From DATDAH01 sp036525535 (lineage in GTDB: Bacteria; Actinomycetota; Acidimicrobiia; Acidimicrobiales; DATDAH01), in the NCBI GenBank assembly GCA_036525535.1, contig DATDAH010000115.1:1-9393 (forward strand): 9,393 nucleotides of DNA, read 5' to 3'. Positions 6,675 to 9,393 of the stretch are shown piece by piece. How positions within the stretch are numbered: the stretch's first letter is position 1; each line of letters begins with the position of its first letter. The position numbers and the translations under genes were made by a program. The notes under the pieces are model-generated. The model made no database searches and was not told the DNA's origin. It saw only the letters and a list, made by a program, of their open reading frames with translations.

Positions 6675-7559
6675 CTACAACCCGGCGACGACGGCGGCCA
6701 TGAGCTCGCCTGCCTCAGTGGGGTTCTCCCCCACCTCGGCCCCGGCCTTGCGCAGGGCGCTCATCTTGGCCTCGGCCGTGCCCTTGCCGCGGCTGACGAT
6801 GGCGCCGGCGTGGCCCATCTTCTTGCCCGGAGGGGCGGTGACCCCGGCGATGTAGGAGACGACCGGCTTGGTCATCTTCTCGGCGATGAACTCGGCCGCC
6901 TCTTCCTCGGCCGAGCCGCCGATCTCCCCGATCATCATCACGGCTTTGGTCTCGGGATCGGCCTCGAAGCGCTCGAGGCAGTCGATGAACGAGGTCCCGG
7001 GGACGGGGTCGCCACCGATGCCGACACAGGTGGTCTGGCCGATGCCCTTCTGGGTCAGCTCGTGGAGGGCCTGATAGGTCAACGTGCCCGAGCGGCTGAC
7101 GATGCCGACGGGGCCGCCACCCATGGCGATCTCGCCCGCGGTGATGCCGATGTTGCACTTCCCGGGGCTGATGATGCCCGGGCAGTTCGGGCCCAGGAGC
7201 TGGACGTCGGGATGGTCCCGCTCGAGCACGTTGAAGAAGCGGGCCTCGTCCTGGGCGGGCACGCCCTCGGTGATGACCACGATCAGCTTCACGCCGCCCT
7301 CGGCCGCTTCGTGCACCGCGGCCTCGACGCCGGGCGCCGGGATGAAGATGCAGGAGGTGTCCGCCCCGGTCTCGGCCACGGCCTCGCCCACGTTGGCGTA
7401 GACGGGGATGCCCTCCACGTCGGTGCCCGCCTTCTTCGGGTTGGTCCCGGCCACCACCTGGGTGCCGTACTCCCGGTTGCGCAGGCCGTAGAAGCGGCCG
7501 TTGGAGCCGGTGAGCCCCTGGTACACGACCTTGGTGTTCTCGTCGACGAAGATCGCCAT
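6675..7559 (-). CDS. sucD: Succinyl-CoA ligase, alpha subunit
   Basis: This is the alpha subunit of succinyl-CoA synthetase, which makes ATP or GTP from succinyl-CoA in the TCA cycle. It carries the CoA site and the histidine that is phosphorylated during catalysis. The product is 294 residues (E. coli 289). Active-site His250 is in GKKMGHAGAI, with partner Glu212 in GEIGGSAEEEAAEFI. Other signatures are LLGPNCPGII (121-130), SRSGTLTYQ (155-163) and GIGGDPVPGTSFID (180-193). The N-terminal CoA-binding loop reads GLTGSNGRFYG (15-25), whereas E. coli has GFTGSQGTFHSEQ, and NPKKAGTDVEGIPV follows. It begins 5 nt after the sucC stop with a weak AAGGGGG site, so translation is probably coupled. 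Confidence 0.96.
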   Translation of the reverse strand: MAIFVDENTKVVYQGLTGSNGRFYGLRNREYGTQVVAGTNPKKAGTDVEGIPVYANVGEAVAETGADTSCIFIPAPGVEAAVHEAAEGGVKLIVVITEGVPAQDEARFFNVLERDHPDVQLLGPNCPGIISPGKCNIGITAGEIAMGGGPVGIVSRSGTLTYQALHELTQKGIGQTTCVGIGGDPVPGTSFIDCLERFEADPETKAVMMIGEIGGSAEEEAAEFIAEKMTKPVVSYIAGVTAPPGKKMGHAGAIVSRGKGTAEAKMSALRKAGAEVGENPTEAGELMAAVVAGL

Positions 7560-7564
7560 GGTTG

Positions 7565-8710
7565 TCAGGCCCCCTTGGCTGCGAGCTCGACGACGGAGGC
7601 CGCGGCTTCGAGCATGGTCGGCTTCGAGATCAGGGTGTCGGAGGCGTGTTCGGCCAGGATGGCCCGCCCCTCCTCGGCGTTGGTGCCGTCCAGCCGGATG
7701 ACGATCGGGGAGCTGATCTCCACCCGACCCAGCGCCTGCACGATGCCGTTGGCCACCTCCTCACCCCGGGTGATGCCCCCGAAGATGTTGATGAAGATGG
7801 ACTTGACCTTCTCGTCGTTGTTGATGACCTCGAGGGCACTGGCCATCACGTCGGCGTTGGCCCCGCCCCCGATGTCCAGGAAGTTGGCCGGGCTGCCGCC
7901 GACCTGGCTGACCACGTCGACCGTGCTCATGGCCAGGCCGGCCCCGTTGGCGATGATGCCGACCGTGCCGTCCAGGCCGACGTACTGCAGGCCCTTCTCG
8001 TGGGCCGCCTGCTCCCGCTCGTCCCGCACCTGGGTGGCCTCGTACTCAGCCCAGTCGTGGCGGAACGCGGCGTTGTCGTCCAGTGTGACCTTGGCGTCCA
8101 GGGCATGGACCCGGCCGTCGGGGGTGAGGATGAGTGGGTTGATCTCGACCAGGTCGGCGTCGCCTTCCGTGAACGCGGTGTAGAGCTTCTGCAGGATGTC
8201 GACCGCACCCTCGGTGGCGTCGGGGTTCAGCTTCGCCGCCTCGACCCAGGCCCGGGCGTCGGCCTCGCTGAGGCCCTCGGCCGGGTCGACATGGACCTTG
8301 GCGATGGCCTCGGGGTCGGTGTCGGCCACCTCCTCGATCTCCACCCCACCCTGAGCACTCAGCATCCCGAGGTGCTTCTTGGCTGATCGGTCCAGCGTGA
8401 AGCTGGCGTAGTACTCCTCGGCGATGTCGGACGCGGCCTCGATCCAGACGATGTGGACCGTGTGGCCCTTGATGTCCATGCCGAGGATGGCGGTGGCGTG
8501 CGCGCGGGCCTCCTCGGCGTTGTTGGCCAGCTTGATGCCGCCGGCCTTGCCCCGACCGCCGACCTGGACCTGGGCCTTCACCACGACCGGGTAGCCGAGG
8601 CGCTCGGCGGCCGCTACGGCGTCGTCCACCGTGGTCACGGCCTCGCCCGCACTCACCGGGATGGCGAAGGACGCGAAGAACTGCTTGCCCTGGTACTCAA
8701 AGAGATCCAC
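7565..8710 (-). CDS. sucC: Succinyl-CoA ligase, beta subunit (ATP-grasp)
   Basis: The beta subunit binds nucleotide and succinate. It is 381 residues (E. coli 388), with an N-terminal ATP-grasp domain and a C-terminal CoA-ligase domain. VVVKAQVQVGGRGKAGGIKL (42-61) holds Lys45 and the glycine-rich loop. EINPL (189-193) and DAKVTLDD (205-212) give Glu189 and the magnesium ligands Asn191 and Asp205. GTVGIIANGAGLAMSTVD (248-265), NFLDIGGGA (276-284), INIFGGITRGEEVA (307-320) and RLDGTNAEEG (339-348) mark the C-terminal domain. The start is GTG at 8710, giving the standard MDLFEYQGKQ N terminus. There is no Shine-Dalgarno; TAGGTT lies 8 nt upstream, so it is a likely leaderless gene. It is first in sucC-sucD and divergent from the Rieske-like gene. 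Confidence 0.97.
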   Translation of the reverse strand: MDLFEYQGKQFFASFAIPVSAGEAVTTVDDAVAAAERLGYPVVVKAQVQVGGRGKAGGIKLANNAEEARAHATAILGMDIKGHTVHIVWIEAASDIAEEYYASFTLDRSAKKHLGMLSAQGGVEIEEVADTDPEAIAKVHVDPAEGLSEADARAWVEAAKLNPDATEGAVDILQKLYTAFTEGDADLVEINPLILTPDGRVHALDAKVTLDDNAAFRHDWAEYEATQVRDEREQAAHEKGLQYVGLDGTVGIIANGAGLAMSTVDVVSQVGGSPANFLDIGGGANADVMASALEVINNDEKVKSIFINIFGGITRGEEVANGIVQALGRVEISSPIVIRLDGTNAEEGRAILAEHASDTLISKPTMLEAAASVVELAAKGA

Positions 8711-8718
8711 GGCGTTGC

Positions 8719-8724
8719 AACCTA
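8719..8724 (-). promoter_or_regulatory. Candidate leaderless sucC -10 box
   Basis: TAGGTT ends 8 nt before the sucC GTG, in a 62-bp divergent spacer (8711-8772). No Shine-Dalgarno is present. TTCGGC lies upstream at 8743-8748 as a poor -35 with 18-nt spacing. Confidence 0.4.
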
Positions 8725-8757
8725 GTGATCGGCTCCATTCCCGCCGAAACCGCCCGA

Positions 8758-8763
8758 TACCGT
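8758..8763 (+). promoter_or_regulatory. Candidate leaderless -10 box of the Rieske-like gene
   Basis: TACCGT fits TANNNT and ends 9 nt before the ATG at 8773. No Shine-Dalgarno precedes the ATG. It faces away from the sucC box, with 33 bp between the two hexamers, so the promoters probably influence each other. Confidence 0.35.
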
Positions 8764-8772
8764 TTCCGGCGC

Positions 8773-9273
8773 ATGAGCCGGGCGACCCTTTGGATCCTGG
8801 GCGGGATCTTCGCCATCGTGCTGGCCATCTGTGTCGCCGGGGCGGTGCTGGCGCTGTCTGCGGCCAACGAGGACATCGACGTCAACCTCGGCACGGACGA
8901 GTTCGAGATCCCGCAGGTCGAGTCCCGGGCCGAGCTCGTGGCCGACGAGGGTGCTCTCCGCTTCGCCGACCCCACCGGCGGGAGCCGACCCATCATCGTC
9001 AACCACGTGGGCGAGGATGCCGAGACCGGCTGGGTGGCCGTCCTGGCCATCGCCCCCGGCACCGACAGCTGCATCGTGGACTGGGACAACGACGACGGTC
9101 TCTTCCGGGACTGCGAAGGCGAGACCTACCCGCCCGACGGCGAGGGCCTCGACCAGTTCGCCACCCGGGTCGAGGACGACACCCTCTTCATCGACCTCGG
9201 CCGAGGCCGCGACGACGAGCAGGCCCCCGACGCCACCACCGACGACAGCATCGTCATCACCGGCGACGACTGA
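8773..9273 (+). CDS. Membrane-anchored, cluster-less Rieske-like protein (putative)
   Basis: No named family is recognised with certainty. The protein is 166 residues: a short basic N terminus, one transmembrane segment (about 7-31), an acidic linker and a soluble, probably extracytoplasmic domain. Residues 86-143 resemble the cluster-binding part of Rieske proteins: GWVAVLAIAP, then C100-I-V-D-W, F-R-D-C114-E-G, T-Y-x3-G and a closing strand TRVEDDTLFIDLG. C100 and C114 align with the two disulphide cysteines of bc1-type Rieske proteins. The positions of the four iron-sulphur ligands (two Cys, two His) hold Pro95, Thr97, Arg112 and Glu115, so no 2Fe-2S cluster is expected. The C-terminal tail (144-166) is very acidic. 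C20 is in LAIC, a poor lipobox, so a signal anchor is more likely than a lipoprotein. ATG at 8773 is chosen; GTG at 8725 would add 16 residues ahead of the anchor. Confidence 0.65.
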   Translation: MSRATLWILGGIFAIVLAICVAGAVLALSAANEDIDVNLGTDEFEIPQVESRAELVADEGALRFADPTGGSRPIIVNHVGEDAETGWVAVLAIAPGTDSCIVDWDNDDGLFRDCEGETYPPDGEGLDQFATRVEDDTLFIDLGRGRDDEQAPDATTDDSIVITGDD

Positions 9274-9393
9274 CCCCCGGCTGCGGGGACCGACGACGAC
9301 GGAACCACAGGGCGTGCGGGTGCCGCCGAGGGTCGTCGGGGGCGGGCAACCGCTCGATGGGCCCCGCGGCGCGGGGAAACGAGCTCCGAGACC
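9257..9393 (-). CDS. Possible C-terminal tail of a gene running off the right edge
   Basis: One minus-strand frame is open from the window edge to TGA at 9257-9259, 44 sense codons. Its third positions are G/C-rich, more so than in the other two minus frames. It would end in basic residues (WFRRRR and SRRR) after PIERLPAPDDP. It would overlap the 3' end of the convergent Rieske-like gene by 17 bp. No domain is recognised, and a chance open frame in GC-rich DNA is a serious alternative. Confidence 0.22.
   Translation of the reverse strand, partial: SRSSFPRAAGPIERLPAPDDPRRHPHALWFRRRRSPQPGVSRRR
9275..9288 (+). terminator. Short GC hairpin after the Rieske-like gene
   Basis: CCCCG-GCTG-CGGGG directly follows the TGA stop by one base. 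Five GC pairs close a 4-nt loop, but no T-tract follows, so it is a weak intrinsic terminator at best. Confidence 0.3.

Noticed and set aside
6657..8386. Long plus-strand open frames opposite sucD and sucC
   Set aside because: They are antisense to intact, well-conserved genes and have reverse-frame composition.
8773..8840. Lipoprotein signal for the Rieske-like protein
   Set aside because: The only candidate cysteine, C20, is preceded by LAI; isoleucine at -1 is a poor lipobox and the hydrophobic segment continues to about residue 31, typical of a signal anchor.

Overview
The window is an ordinary-looking piece of chromosome from a high-GC bacterium. The very high G+C at third codon positions, frequent GTG starts, TANNNT-type -10 boxes with apparently leaderless genes, and the variants of SucC/SucD, PurN and FolD all suggest an actinobacterium. 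I favour class Acidimicrobiia, which is inference and not proof. There is no sign of phage, plasmid, IS element, CRISPR array or tRNA.

Layout, right to left along the minus strand: sucC-sucD (succinyl-CoA ligase), then purN-purH (10-formyl-THF-dependent purine synthesis), folD (makes 10-formyl-THF), metF (makes 5-methyl-THF), icd (NADP-type isocitrate dehydrogenase) and a universal stress protein. Two plus-strand genes interrupt this series. A four-helix membrane protein of unknown function diverges from purN and converges on sucD. A single-pass membrane-anchored protein diverges from sucC and looks like a Rieske fold that has lost all four iron-sulphur ligands. The leftmost ~300 bases hold no intact gene. 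They contain a dyad behind the stress-protein gene and what may be the remnant of a Tat-exported protein. The right ~120 bases hold a weak hairpin and perhaps the tail of another minus-strand gene.

Functionally the centre is a one-carbon module. FolD supplies 10-formyl-THF to PurN and PurH, and supplies the 5,10-methylene-THF that MetF commits to methionine synthesis. It is flanked by two TCA-cycle loci (sucCD and icd) that supply energy and NADPH.

Expression signals fall into two classes. PurN, metF, icd, sucC and the Rieske-like gene have no Shine-Dalgarno sequence, but carry a TANNNT box 6-9 nt before the start codon, as leaderless actinobacterial genes do. SucD, purH, folD and the four-helix gene have a recognisable Shine-Dalgarno; in folD it is a clear GGAGG. 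The most interesting non-coding element is the 190-nt spacer before folD. It contains no TA dinucleotide (so no TANNNT box), a 12-pair stem, and a stem that would cover the folD ribosome-binding site. It is a candidate cis-regulatory RNA.
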